Assembly: GCF_040954645.1 (NCBI RefSeq)
Contig: NC_092804.1
Location: 151,909,108-151,973,107, forward strand
Direction: 5' to 3'
Source: Diabrotica undecimpunctata
Taxonomy: Eukaryota > Arthropoda > Insecta > Coleoptera > Chrysomelidae
Length of the DNA stretch: 64,000 bases
The notes under the pieces are model-generated. The model made no database searches. It saw only the letters and a program-made list of their open reading frames with translations, and had not been told where the DNA came from. Positions 1 through 9,650 of this stretch are shown in pieces. The position numbers were made by a program, and so were the translations under genes. Positions within the stretch are counted from its first letter, which is position 1. Each line of letters opens with the position of its first letter.

Positions 1-769
1 TCCACACAGAGACACGTTGGCATGTTTTATTAATAACCTCATTTTCTATTCATTTTGCATTACACAATATTGCGAAAACGCAAATGGAAAACGAAATAAA
101 AACCCAAAATGGAAATCAATGATACGCGTTCATAAAAATCTTAAAAAACGAAATGTTTCAAATTCATTGAATTTCTACGTTGTAAATATTTATTACGGCA
201 CTTAGTCCAAATGGCTGACACCGTTGTGGAATTTTAAATACTTGCAGGTTTACTGTGCCAACTATTTACAAAAAAATTAAAACAGAAAAAACGATGAGCA
301 CGTACGCAGGAACCATCACTTTGTGTTGTTTTGGAATGGAGCAGCTTATTCCAACTTGAATACTAATATTTTCTTTTGTTTCAGGTAATTGCTATACAAG
401 TAAACGTGGTAAGAAATTTGTCAGTAATTTATTACTTTAAAAAAATAATTAATTAATTTTGTATGTTTTAAATAATGCGTTTGTATTTTCCATGTTTTAT
501 TTGTCACCTGCTTTTATCATTATATTGTAAGATACTTCTATAAAACTAATGCCTCAATTTACATATAATACGTATAACTATACTCGATCTGCGTACAGTG
601 TCCAATCCTGAGTGGTAAGTTAGAAAATAGCTTCTGCCTTGAGTTTGTTTGTTTGTTTGTCCAGTCGTCAGAGAGTTGACCCATAAAAATCATACGAACA
701 AGCTGAATTTTGCAGAGAATATTCATTTTGGGACCTCAAAAAAGATACAAGAAAGTTTATCTCTTTTAT
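1..769. other. No gene recognised
   Basis: AT-rich sequence with only short chance reading frames. A (GTTT)n-like run lies near 641-660. The part from about 640 may belong to the old inverted duplication described next, but the match there is too weak to claim. No promoter, RNA gene or transposon end was recognised. Confidence 0.5.
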
Positions 770-968
770 CACTGAGCTTCTTCCTAAAACCTTCCTCGCA
801 GGGGGTAAAAACGCAAAAAAAATGATTTACTAAGGATCTGTACGCCGTAGAAAATAATATTTTAGATAAAAAATGTATCTGAGATAATTTTAAACAAAAA
901 TGTTTATTAGCACTTTTTGTGTAAAATAAATTGTTCTCTCAGAAACAACGCTTGAAGCAACCACCGAT
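770..968 (+). repeat. Outer arm of an old inverted duplication (partner 9497-9650)
   Basis: Read forwards, this stretch matches the reverse complement of 9497-9650. Shared blocks include AACGCAAAAAAA, TTTATTAGCACTTTTT and CAACGCTTGAAGC in the same order, with small indels. The arm ends exactly where the errantivirus 5' LTR begins, so it was the target of that insertion. The partner arm ends at a remnant of the same LTR end. Divergence is clear, so the duplication is old, or the arms are the ends of a larger unrecognised element. Confidence 0.6.
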
Positions 969-1273
969 AATTATATAAAGATAAACCGATAATTCCATTA
1001 AAATCCGCCGACCACAGTCCATCCGATTAGAAGGTATAAATAGGCCTTGTTTATAATAAATTATTAATAAGGTTGTTAAGCATTTAAGAAGGTAATTATT
1101 AATTGTATTCAGAGAGTTTATTTATAGTTCAGCAACAAGTATATTGTATTGTATTTTTAAAAATAAAGTTTTTAAAAACGAAGTTTCCACGAAAATAAAT
1201 TTAATTCAATTTTAAATGTCAGTTACGCACCCGAAATCAATGTTCAATAAAATTTGTATCAGCTCGACGGTAA
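969..1273 (+). repeat. 5' LTR of an errantivirus-like LTR retrotransposon
   Basis: About 305 bp, repeated at 6142-6447 with a few substitutions and indels. Shared blocks include CCGCCGACCACAGTCCATCC, AAGGTATAAATAGGCCT (which holds a TATA box, TATAAATAG, as expected of the U3 promoter) and AATAAAGTTTTTAAAAACGA (polyadenylation signal AATAAA). It begins AATTA and ends near GGTAATT, the AT-rich termini usual in gypsy/errantivirus LTRs rather than TG...CA. The exact edges are judged by comparing the two copies and from the primer-binding site that follows directly. Confidence 0.85.
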
Positions 1274-1274
1274 T

Positions 1275-1290
1275 TGGTGCAGTCAGTAGG
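1275..1290 (+). promoter_or_regulatory. Primer-binding site (tRNA-Ser type)
   Basis: TGGTGCAGTCAGTAGG follows the 5' LTR directly. Errantiviruses of the 17.6/297 group use a serine-tRNA primer with a very similar site. It fixes the LTR/internal boundary and the plus orientation of the element. The match to a particular insect tRNA-Ser is from memory of the family, not checked. Confidence 0.65.
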
Positions 1291-1637
1291 ATTCCTGAAG
1301 GTTGAAGCAGATTCCTGAGGGCTATTTATAAGAAAATTCCGGAGAAAAAGCACCGTTGGTTTCCACCATTTGTTTGGATAATCTACTTACCAGCACAGAA
1401 AGTAAGTTACTGGGAAATTTTATATTCTTGCCTTACTTTCGTTTTACTGGTTATTTCTTTATTTATTTTATTTATTAAGTTTTTGCCGAAAAAAAAATAT
1501 TTTTCTTATATACTCTTGTTGGAGATTTCTAATTTTTAAAAATCTTATTCTACAGAGTAGATTATTTTAAACTATATTATATTTATAATTAAAATTATAA
1601 TAAAAAAATATTATATATAGTATAAAGATTATTTTTA

Positions 1638-2185
1638 ATGCAAAGTGATATTGAGGATTTAGTTGTAACTATAAATAAAATGGCACTTAATCAAACACCA
1701 ACTATACAATCAGCTAAAGCTGCTGAATTTTTACCATTATTTAATGCGATTCTCTGAAACTGGAAAGTTTCGTACAAAGATGTGAAAAATATCTTACGTA
1801 CGGACAAACCACAGAAAACACATTAAATGATTTCACTTTTAATGTTATTTGTTATCAACTACAAGATAATGTTTTAAATTTTGTTTTGTGCTTACTAGAT
1901 TTAAATACCTGGCCTCTAATCAAAGAAACATTAAAAAATAATTTTGGAGATTCAGAAACAGAATTAAATGCCGATAGAAAATTAATGGTAATGGCACAAA
2001 CTGAAAGTAATTCTATCGACATCTTATTAGCAAATGTTGATGAAAAACCATGAAAAATTTTAAAAATTAAAGAACCTAAAACGTTTGTTTAAGCCTCAGA
2101 TATTATATCTAGACAGTTTTACAATGATCAACGAATTAAATCTTCAAATCCTTTTGAACAAGATGAAAACAAAAATTTTTATTTA
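1638..2185 (+). pseudogene. gag: Errantivirus gag remnant, broken
   Basis: Starts at an ATG 360 bp after the LTR, where gag is expected, and reads as a hydrophilic protein. The frame is broken by an in-frame TGA near 1757, a further stop around 2050 and frame changes, so nothing functional can be made. No zinc knuckle is visible, which is common for errantiviral Gag. The remnant stops at about 2185, where an unrelated repeat (2190-2420) begins. Protease, reverse transcriptase and integrase are not found anywhere in the element, so a deletion or replacement removed pol. Assignment rests on position between LTR/primer site and env. Confidence 0.55.
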
Positions 2186-2189
2186 AAAT

Positions 2190-2425
2190 CTTTATAAAAG
2201 GTATATAATAAAGTACCCAAACGGGCTATATCACAAATACATTACAGAACGTTTTCGGAATGTAAGTTTCATCATCAGTGTAACGAAGAATACATGCTAT
2301 GAGTCACTAAAATATTAAGGGTGAAAACCCTTTAAATGTTATTAATTTATAGATATATTACATTATATATTATTATAAATTAGGATGTTTAAGTTATAAT
2401 AATAATATTAGTAATTAGTAATAAT
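2190..2425 (-). repeat. Fragment of the hammerhead-bearing repeat family also seen at 41815-42226
   Basis: Colinear with 41835-42040. Shared blocks include TTTATAAAAAGGTATATA-like start, AACGTTTTCGGAAT, CATCATCAGTGT, GGGT(A/G)AAAACCCTTTAAA and GATGTT(A)AAGTT. It sits between the errantiviral gag remnant and the RLE LINE. The ribozyme (next entry) reads on the minus strand, so the family probably runs right to left here. It may be the end of a Penelope-like element. No protein is coded. Confidence 0.65.
2242..2283 (-). ncRNA. Hammerhead-type ribozyme (minimal helix III)
   Basis: On the minus strand, in order: helix I strand TTACA, core CTGATGA, a helix II hairpin (GAA...TTC, weaker than in the copy at 42122), core GAA, an AAC/GTT helix III without a loop, a C at the cleavage position, and the closing helix I strand TGTAA. 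Compared with the related copy at 42122-42165 (helix I TTGACA/TGTCAA), helix I has lost the same base pair from both strands, so pairing is kept. One extra U lies between core A9 and helix II. Hammerheads of this minimal form are known from Penelope-like elements. Activity is inferred, not shown. Confidence 0.6.
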
Positions 2426-2429
2426 TAAC

Positions 2430-4108
2430 CGCGGCCTATTTCAAGGACACTCGCTGAGTCCATTGTGGTTCTGTCTAGCGATGAAACCATTATCCCAGCT
2501 ATTGAACTCCACTGACTCAGGTTTTAGCATTAAAAACAACAATACTGTAGTGGCGAAGCTTAATCATCTGTTGTATATGGATGATTTGAAACTAATGGCT
2601 TCCACTGGAAATCACTTAGATCAAATGCTAAAAACTGTAGAAACGTTTTCAAATGATATCAGTATGCACTTTGGGTTAAACAAATGTAGGCCTCTGAACC
2701 TTTCCGTTGACCATATAGTCAAGAGAAAGGTTCAGCCCGGAGGATTCGATATGCAAAATGGCCAAAACATAGAGGCTATGGGCGAAAATGAGATGTATAA
2801 ATATCTAGGAGTAAAGCAAACGCGGAAAATTGACCATAAACAAATGAAAATCGAATTAACATCAGAGATAATATGAAGAGTAAAACAGCTACTTCGCTCA
2901 CATCTTAATAGTAAAAATGTGTTTAAGGTATTAAACACCTACGCATTTTCTGCGCTTAGCTACTCATTTGGGATTATTAGGTGGACTAAAACGGATATAG
3001 AAACCCTTCAGCGAAAAGTACGAACACACCTTACAAATGCACAAAAAACCATCCTCGAAGTGCAGTAGAAAGAACGACATTACCGCGGTATTTAGGAGGA
3101 CGAGGACTTATTGATATAAGCGAGAAATTTGAAAAACAGATTACTAATTTACAAACTTATTTTCACGTGCAGGCGAAGACATCTACTCTTCATCGCGCGA
3201 TTTGTGCAGTAGATACAGCGATGCAGATAGACACAACACCGATCAAACTGAGGGAACAAGAAATGCGCATAAACCATCTTACTAAGAAGGAAAAAATGCG
3301 CATCTGGATGGGTAAACCTCTACACGGGCGACATTCGAATGAAGTCAGTCAAGACTATGTCGACAATATAGCATCGAACTATTGGCTGACATCAGGAAAG
3401 ATGTTCCCTGAAACAGAAGGTTCATTACTCGCCATTCAGGATCAGGTTATACCAACCAAAAATTACCTGAAATATATCGTCAAAGACCCTCAGGTCCAAA
3501 ACGACAAATGCCGATATGGATATCAAGCCCAAGAAACTATCCAACATCTTACCGGGGGCTGTCAGGCATTTGCTGTTACTGAATATAAGGAACAGCATGA
3601 CTCAGTAGGGAAGATCCTCCATCAAGAGATAGCTTTTAAACTGGGACTTCTACAAACAAACCATCTCCCATATTATCAATACGTTCCTGAGAGTCTGCTT
3701 GAGAATGACAACTACAAGCTATACTGGGATCGCACTGTGCTCACAGACCAAACTGTGGCACATGATAGACTAGATCTCGTGCTAGTTAATAAACTAACAA
3801 GACAAACAACACTAATCGATGTGGCGATACCTAACAACAATAATCTGCGTGTTAAGTATAACAAAAAGATCGTCAAGTACAGAGATCTGGAAATACAAAT
3901 AAGGAGACAATGGAGAATGGAAAGTACCCAGACGATACCTATTATTCTTTCTACCACTGAAGTCATCCCGAAGAACCTCCTAGAAAACATAAAAAAGCTG
4001 GGTCTAAATGAACATCTATATAAGATCACGCAGAAAGCTGTGCTACTTTCGACGTCCAGATGCGTGCGAAAATTTTTGGGAGATACACCGACGTACCAAG
4101 TCACCTAG
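2430..4108 (+). pseudogene. RLE-type non-LTR retrotransposon (R2/R4-like superfamily), 5' truncated and broken
   Basis: Reads as the second half of a LINE reverse transcriptase followed by a restriction-like endonuclease. In order: an RT motif B resembling QG-SLSPLWF around 2434-2470 (with H instead of D after QG), motif C YMDD at about 2575-2586, thumb, a frame break near 3056-3070, then an open frame 3167-4108. The latter holds a decayed zinc knuckle near 3510-3570 (first Cys, His and last Cys kept, second Cys lost) and the endonuclease core with HDRLD, LIDVAIP and downstream KY/K residues at about 3760-3900. The usual PD is LD here. A stop also ends the first segment at 2877. RLE LINEs are often site-specific; this copy lies inside an errantivirus relic. 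Confidence 0.8.
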
Positions 4109-4259
4109 GACTCGATAACATGAAAAGAGTCCCACCAGAGCTCAATTCTTTTGATAGCGTAGGTATCTGGCATGAGCGAATGTTCCCCTTATAGGAAGTG
4201 TAAGCCGTATGGCTAAATCTGGTAATAATATCCTTGTGAAGATGAAAACGAACGCATAA

Positions 4260-4617
4260 CACAATGTATCTATGAACATTCAAATAACTTAAATATACTT
4301 AATGATTTTATTCGAAATAAATTGACAAAAACTCAAAAAATAATTTAGAAAGAGCCAATAGAGCAAAACAAAGAGAGATAAAATTAGATATAAATCGCTC
4401 TTTATATCAATTAAGAGGCTCAGAAAAGAGATTAGCAAAATCAAATCAACTATATAAAAAATTAATCAATGCTAAAATAATTGGAATTAAAAAAATATTA
4501 TCAGAAAACAAAATATATCATTTACGAAATATAAAACCCCAACGCTTTGTTACAGATACCAATAAACAACATGAGGCTGATAGCGACGATGATATTCCTC
4601 TGGCTACAAGGATCTCA
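4260..4617 (+). pseudogene. Errantivirus coding remnant upstream of env (possibly end of pol)
   Basis: A charged, lysine- and asparagine-rich reading frame with stops, ending in an acidic run (SDDDIP) around 4580. It lies between the RLE insertion and env. By position it should be the 3' end of pol, and a basic/acidic tail is usual after integrase, but no integrase or RT motif can be read, so this is inference from place alone. Confidence 0.35.
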
Positions 4618-6100
4618 AATGCTAGAAATAAAAGAAATTAATAACCCCGTTTTACCTGTACAAATTGGCAAAGCAAAAATTATTCTATCCAAACATAATT
4701 TTATATATCATATTAATTTAATTTAACCACTAGAGATAAGTAATCAAATATTATACGAATTATTAAATTTAAAGGATAATATTACGATAAATAATCATTT
4801 TTCTTTACTAATAATAAATCAATTAGATCATGGTATAAAATTAAGTTAAACTATAAATTCTCAGCTAACGGCTTATTCGACAAATACGAGAACAAAAAGA
4901 GCTTTAATTAATGCAGTAGGAAAAGTTTCAGAATGGCTTTTCGGAACCTTAGATTCTGACGACGAAAAAACTATAATAACTATCTATATATATATTCTTA
5001 GTGATAATTAAAAACAAATAAATTCAAGTTTATACAAACATCACACTGTTTTGGTCGAAATGTCAAAATCATATGCGAAAAGCTTTAATATTCTTAAAGA
5101 AAATCAAAACCTGATTAGTAAATAAATGACAATAATGACACAACAATAAAAGAAATAATAAATGTTGAAAAAGTTTCTCTTTAAATATAGTAATCGATAA
5201 TTTAATAAATCAATTATATGATTTGCAAATTTTTATTAATAATATAGAGACCGCAATATCATTGGAAAAACTGAAATATCATTAACAAAACTTAAAAATT
5301 TTATGAATTATTATAATCTCTTTTCTACTCAAGTTTAAATTCACCGGAATTTAGTTATTTTTAAAATTCATACTCCAATCGCCGGTAATTCCTATAGATA
5401 TTTCCAAATTTATCCTGTACTTCTAAATAAACTCACAATTATTCCTGACCAACCTTTCCTACTTCTCAGTATCAAAGAGAATTGGATTACAGCCAAAATA
5501 TGTCCCGAAGTTAAAAATTATTATTATTGTTTAAACAAGCATTTACAAGAAAATTCTAAACAATGCCTAAGTAAACTTATACAAACTGGTAAAAATGAAT
5601 GTAAAAGTACGGATATTCATTTAAAGAAAACCACAATATAAACCATTAATTCCAATCAACTAGTAGTCATTCCTGTTAATTCAGCAACAATAGAAAACAA
5701 TTGTGATAAAAATGATATATATAAAATAAGCAAACCCTTAGTCATCACTATCGGAAAATGCCAAATAACAATCAATAATCAAATCCATGAAAAAAAAGAA
5801 ACAATACACGAAGAATACATATTCGACTTACCAAGATTTGAATATAAAAGAAATATAAGGAATCCACCCATACTAAAATGGAAAACATTGGATAGCAGCG
5901 AAATTAATAAGATACAGCAAATAGAAGAAAATATAGAAATGCCTAAACTAAAAGAAGTCCCAACATATTACAACTGGACCAACTCAAGTCCAATTATTAA
6001 AATTATACTAATAATTCTTATTTTAGCAATTTTTAAGGTGTTCAATAGTAAATTCGAAGAATATTGTACCAAAAGTACACAGAAGACAAAAAATGGCTAA
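4618..6100 (+). pseudogene. env: Errantivirus envelope (env) remnant, multiply broken
   Basis: Recognised as an insect errantivirus envelope of the baculovirus F-protein-like type. There is a furin-like RTKR site at 4889-4900, followed after a short hydrophobic stretch by LDSDD at 4949-4963, a pairing typical of these proteins. The last segment, open from 5888 to 6100, contains a single membrane-spanning stretch rich in Ile/Leu (roughly codons 37-53) and a short cytoplasmic tail ending at a stop 30 bp before the polypurine tract. In-frame stops (for example near 4724 and 4848) and several frame changes make it non-functional. Env retained without pol is unusual. Confidence 0.75.
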
Positions 6101-6130
6101 GAAAAAGCAAGTCCCTTGTTTTCAGAGCTT

Positions 6131-6141
6131 AAGGATGGAGG
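6131..6141 (+). promoter_or_regulatory. Polypurine tract of the errantivirus
   Basis: AAGGATGGAGG immediately precedes the 3' LTR, which starts AATTAGATAAA. This is the expected plus-strand primer position. Confidence 0.6.
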
Positions 6142-6447
6142 AATTAGATAAATATAAACAGATAATTCCATTGGAATCCGCCGACCACAGTCCATCCGAT
6201 CAGAAGGTATAAATAGGCCTGCACTTGTTTATAATAATTTAATAATAAGTTAAGCATTTAAGAAGGTAATTGTTAATTGTATTCACAGCGTTTATTTATA
6301 GTTCGGCAACAAGTATATTGTATGGTATTTGTAAAAATAAAGTTTTTAAAAACGAAGTTTCCACGAAAATAAATTTAATTCGATTTTAAATGTCAGTTAC
6401 GCGCCCGAAATCAATGTTCAATAAAATTTGTATTAGCTTGACTGTAA
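6142..6447 (+). repeat. 3' LTR of the errantivirus
   Basis: Pairs with the 5' LTR at 969-1273. Same TATAAATAGGCCT promoter block, same AATAAA, same end (TTCAATAAAATTTGTAT...GTAA). Scattered substitutions plus indels around 6210-6225 show the copies have been diverging for a long time. The downstream sequence AAAATTCG also follows the LTR remnant on the minus strand at about 7188. Confidence 0.85.
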
Positions 6448-7188
6448 AAATTCGATATCTTCTGATCCAACTGTCCTATCGACAAAAATCAAGATGGGTT
6501 GTAAAAGTAAAGAGTTCAGCTTTCTTATTCAGTTTCCGTATTTTGCCAAGAACAAACTAAAAATAAGTTTTAATAAAGGTGATAAATTAATAAACGTGGC
6601 GCTACTTTTGCCATTTTTTATGATTTTCGTGAGATCAATAAAATTGATTACTTTTATTAACTATTCGTAAGAAAATTTCCATTTTTAGAGATCAATCTTT
6701 TACAGAGATTTTACATCTTTTTTAGACATAAAATTTAAATTTCAAGTTTTGACAACAAATATGAGGCATTTGAAATGGCAAATGAATAAAAAACGCAGAA
6801 TTTATTATTTTACATTACAAACGATCGTAGGTCACGGGAAATGACTTTTGGTTCTTTTGAAAATGGTTTTTTTATTAAAACGTACAAGTGTAATTGAAAA
6901 AAAAGTTGTTATGTGAAAGCCTAAATTCAGCGTTTTTAAGCACATTTCAAGTGCCTTACATTTGTGGCCAAAACTCAAAAATAAAATTTTATTTTTCAAG
7001 TTTTGAAGGTTAGCCTCTAGTAATCAAATCTTTATAGTGGCCATGTACGAGATAGATTGTATTGATCTCATGAGAAACATAAAAAATGGCAAAAACCGCA
7101 GCACCTTTGTTTATTTAACACCTTTATAAAATCTAAGTTTACTTGATTTTTGTCAATAGGACACTTGAATTAAAAGATAACGAATTTT
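6448..7188. repeat. Imperfect palindrome: inner arms of the inverted duplication
   Basis: About 6448-6840 read forwards matches about 6870-7188 read in reverse. Shared blocks include AAAAATTCG-TATCTT, CGACAAAAATCAAG / TTGACAAAAATCAAG, TTTTGCCATTTTTTATG, GAGATCAATA and CAAATGTAAGGCA-like. The arms meet at about 6855. Identity is moderate (indels throughout). Together with the outer arms (770-968 and 9497-9650) this makes one large, old inverted duplication with the errantivirus LTR end on both inner sides. No coding sequence is seen. Confidence 0.65.
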
Positions 7189-7230
7189 TACCGTCGAGCT
7201 GATACAAATTTTATTGAACATTTATTTTCA
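7189..7230 (-). repeat. Remnant of an errantivirus LTR, interrupted by a mariner transposon
   Basis: On the minus strand this reads GTTCAATAAAATTTGTATCA and on to GGTAA, the 3' end of the LTR, followed by the same AAAATTCG flank as the 3' LTR at 6447. The rest of the LTR is mostly missing. A short piece (around 9496-9512) may remain on the far side of the transposon. It suggests a decayed solo LTR in the right half of the inverted duplication. Confidence 0.5.
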
Positions 7231-9495
7231 TATAGTCCATTTCCATTATATTGATAGCACATTATGTATGCAAATCCCTAAACTGTTGATACGGGTGACT
7301 CAATGAAAAATAGATAGTTGTCAACAAGTTTACAGAAGTATATAGGAAAACAATTTTAAATTGAGTATGACCACCAGGTATAAAGGTTGAAGCAGAATAG
7401 AATACAATAGTTTTGAGGTTTACTAATCCCTAAATAAAGTTGCCAGTGTCGGAGTGATGGAGATTAACAGGTAATAATGAATTTGCAAGAAATGTAAGAT
7501 GTTTATTTTATTCGTTATATATAAAATAATTTGTGGCCGTAACAGGGGCCGATTTGTAAAAAATTAATATTATTTTATTCAAATTCCATTTCAGATTCAC
7601 GGCTTTCTTCAGAATCTAAGGAATCTTTAACTCCAATGTTAATTATTACCGGTTCCAGCATTGCATCAGTCATATCCAAATTCCACATTTTATTTTCTTC
7701 CTTGTGAGTATGACTAACAGCATTTTTCCAATTTTATGAAGTTACTTTTGATAAGGAATGTTCTAATAATTGTTGTAAGTCTTCTAATTTAAAAGTTTTG
7801 TTGTTGCGTCTGACTTCACCCTTTACTTGAGACCATATATTTTCTATCGGATTCAGATCACAGTGGTATGGGGGTAAACGTAAAATAATTACATCACGGT
7901 TTAATGCCATTTCATCAATTATATATTTTTTATAAGCTGCTTTATGTTGCCTTACAATAGATAATAATTCCTTTTTTGTCGAATTGTCCTTGTACTCAAT
8001 TGCGTGTTTATCCAACCATTCGATTATCTCTCCTTTATTCCATGCCGTTGTTGGCAAATTTTCTGCTAGTCTTGAATGGTAACTAGCATTATTCATGACT
8101 ATGACAAAATTTTTTGGAATTAAATCCAACATTTGCTCAAAATATTCTTCAAAAACGTCAGCAGTCATTTCCTCGTGGTAATCTTTGGTTGATTTTGAGG
8201 CAAAACTTAATAATCCACCATTGACAAAACCGTATTCGTTTCCAATATGGGTTATTATGAGTCTGCGTCCTTTTCCAACGGGAATATTGTTTATTCCAAT
8301 AGATACACCTTCGATGAATGTCTGACGGGAACTTTTCACATTTGTATCAACCCATAGATATGGTACAGTATGACCTTCATTTAGCCAAGTCTCGTCCAAA
8401 TAAAAAATTGTTTTCCCTTCTTCTCGGTACTTTTTAATAGTTCTTCGATAATCTCGTCTCCAACATATAATGTAATCTTTTTCAATTAAAACGGATTTTC
8501 TTCTATTCTTTTGCCAACGAAATCCCATCTCTCTCAATAGTCCCCATAATTTATTGTTGCTTATGATTGGTAACTCTTCGTTTTCTCTAATTAATGTTTG
8601 GATTTTGTCTAATGTTGGAAATTCTTTGTTAAAAAAAAAATGAGTGGACGCTGCGTCTTATCATGTTTTTATGTATTTTTTCAATTTCTAAGGGTTTACT
8701 CCCTCCACTCTTCTTGGGAGATGGAACAGTTCTTCTTTTTCTTTCTTTTAGGAATCTATAAATTGTTGCTTCTCCAACCCCTGTCATATTTGAACACATG
8801 TTAACGATTTCACGAACATTACTTAAAGGGCGTTGATGTACAAGTGAATCGTGTACATTTAATATTATAATTTTCTCTCTTAGACTAAAGGCACCTTTAA
8901 AACTACACTTAACCTGGATAAAACCTGCTGTCGACGTCATTTTCAAATGCAAATAACAAAATATCGACAACAAAAACGTAGGTAGGTAAGACATGAACAA
9001 TGTACATCTACAAACTAAATGGAAGATGCAAACAATTTCTAATTTATAATATCGGCATAAGCTGTAATGTGGCATAAAAACTACTTAAACTATCATTAGT
9101 AAAGCCTTATCAGTAATTCCAGGTAATCGTTCAAAGAAGGTATTATTTTTGTGTCAGGCGATAACTTGTATAGAAAACAATAATCACCTTTAAATTACTG
9201 TTTACATTAATTTATTTCGTGAAACATTGAATTCTCTCGTTAATCACCCGTGTATAATTAACAATAATCGTGTGGCATATATACCGACGTTTTTTACGCA
9301 CAAAAAAGGTATAGTGAGATTAGTGGACACTTATTTTACAGAAGATTTTTTAAAAGATAATGAATTGTTGACAGCATCTTAAAATATTATTTTTTTATTT
9401 ATTTTAAAACAAGTATAGGATGGCGCCTATGGTTTTTTGACCTGTTGAGGATTTGCATACATAATGTGCTATTAATATGATGGAAAAGGACTATA
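7231..9495 (-). mobile_element. Mariner/IS630-type DNA transposon, full length
   Basis: About 2.26 kb bounded by ~46-bp terminal inverted repeats: 7231-7276 and 9449-9495. They share, for example, ATAGCACATTATGTATGCAA (inner part) with a few mismatches nearer the ends (outer TAGTCC). TA flanks both ends, fitting a TA target duplication. It codes for one transposase on the minus strand. It inserted into the decayed LTR remnant of the right half of the inverted duplication, so it is younger than the duplication. Confidence 0.85.
7734..8941 (-). pseudogene. IS630/mariner-type transposase, frameshifted and catalytically damaged
   Basis: The ATG at 8939-8941 opens an N-terminal half with a helix-turn-helix (around TGVGEATIYRFLKERKR). 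A frame change in the poly-T run at 8629-8639 breaks it, and the C-terminal DDE domain follows in another frame. It has first Asp in YLDETW, the second Asp position reading MNNASYHS (Asp replaced by Asn) and the final Glu in NPIENIW. The Asn substitution would abolish catalysis in this family, so the copy is dead twice over. Total length if read through the indel is about 400 codons, normal for the family. Confidence 0.85.
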
Positions 9496-9496
9496 A

Positions 9497-9650
9497 CTGA
9501 CGTTCCCAATCGACGGTCGCTTCAAGCGTTGTTTGTGGGAAAACGGTTTATAACACATAAAAAGTGCTAATAAAAATGTTTGTTTATAATTATTTTATTT
9601 TTTTTACAGCGTAAAGATTATTGGTAAATTGATTTTTTTGCGTTTATACC
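9497..9650 (-). repeat. Outer arm of the old inverted duplication (partner 770-968)
   Basis: The reverse complement matches 770-968. It starts at the right edge of the mariner transposon. Similarity fades beyond about 9650. Confidence 0.6.

Noticed and set aside
17..205. Plus-strand 62-codon frame at the window edge
   Set aside because: Low-complexity composition and no conserved features; AT-rich chance frame.
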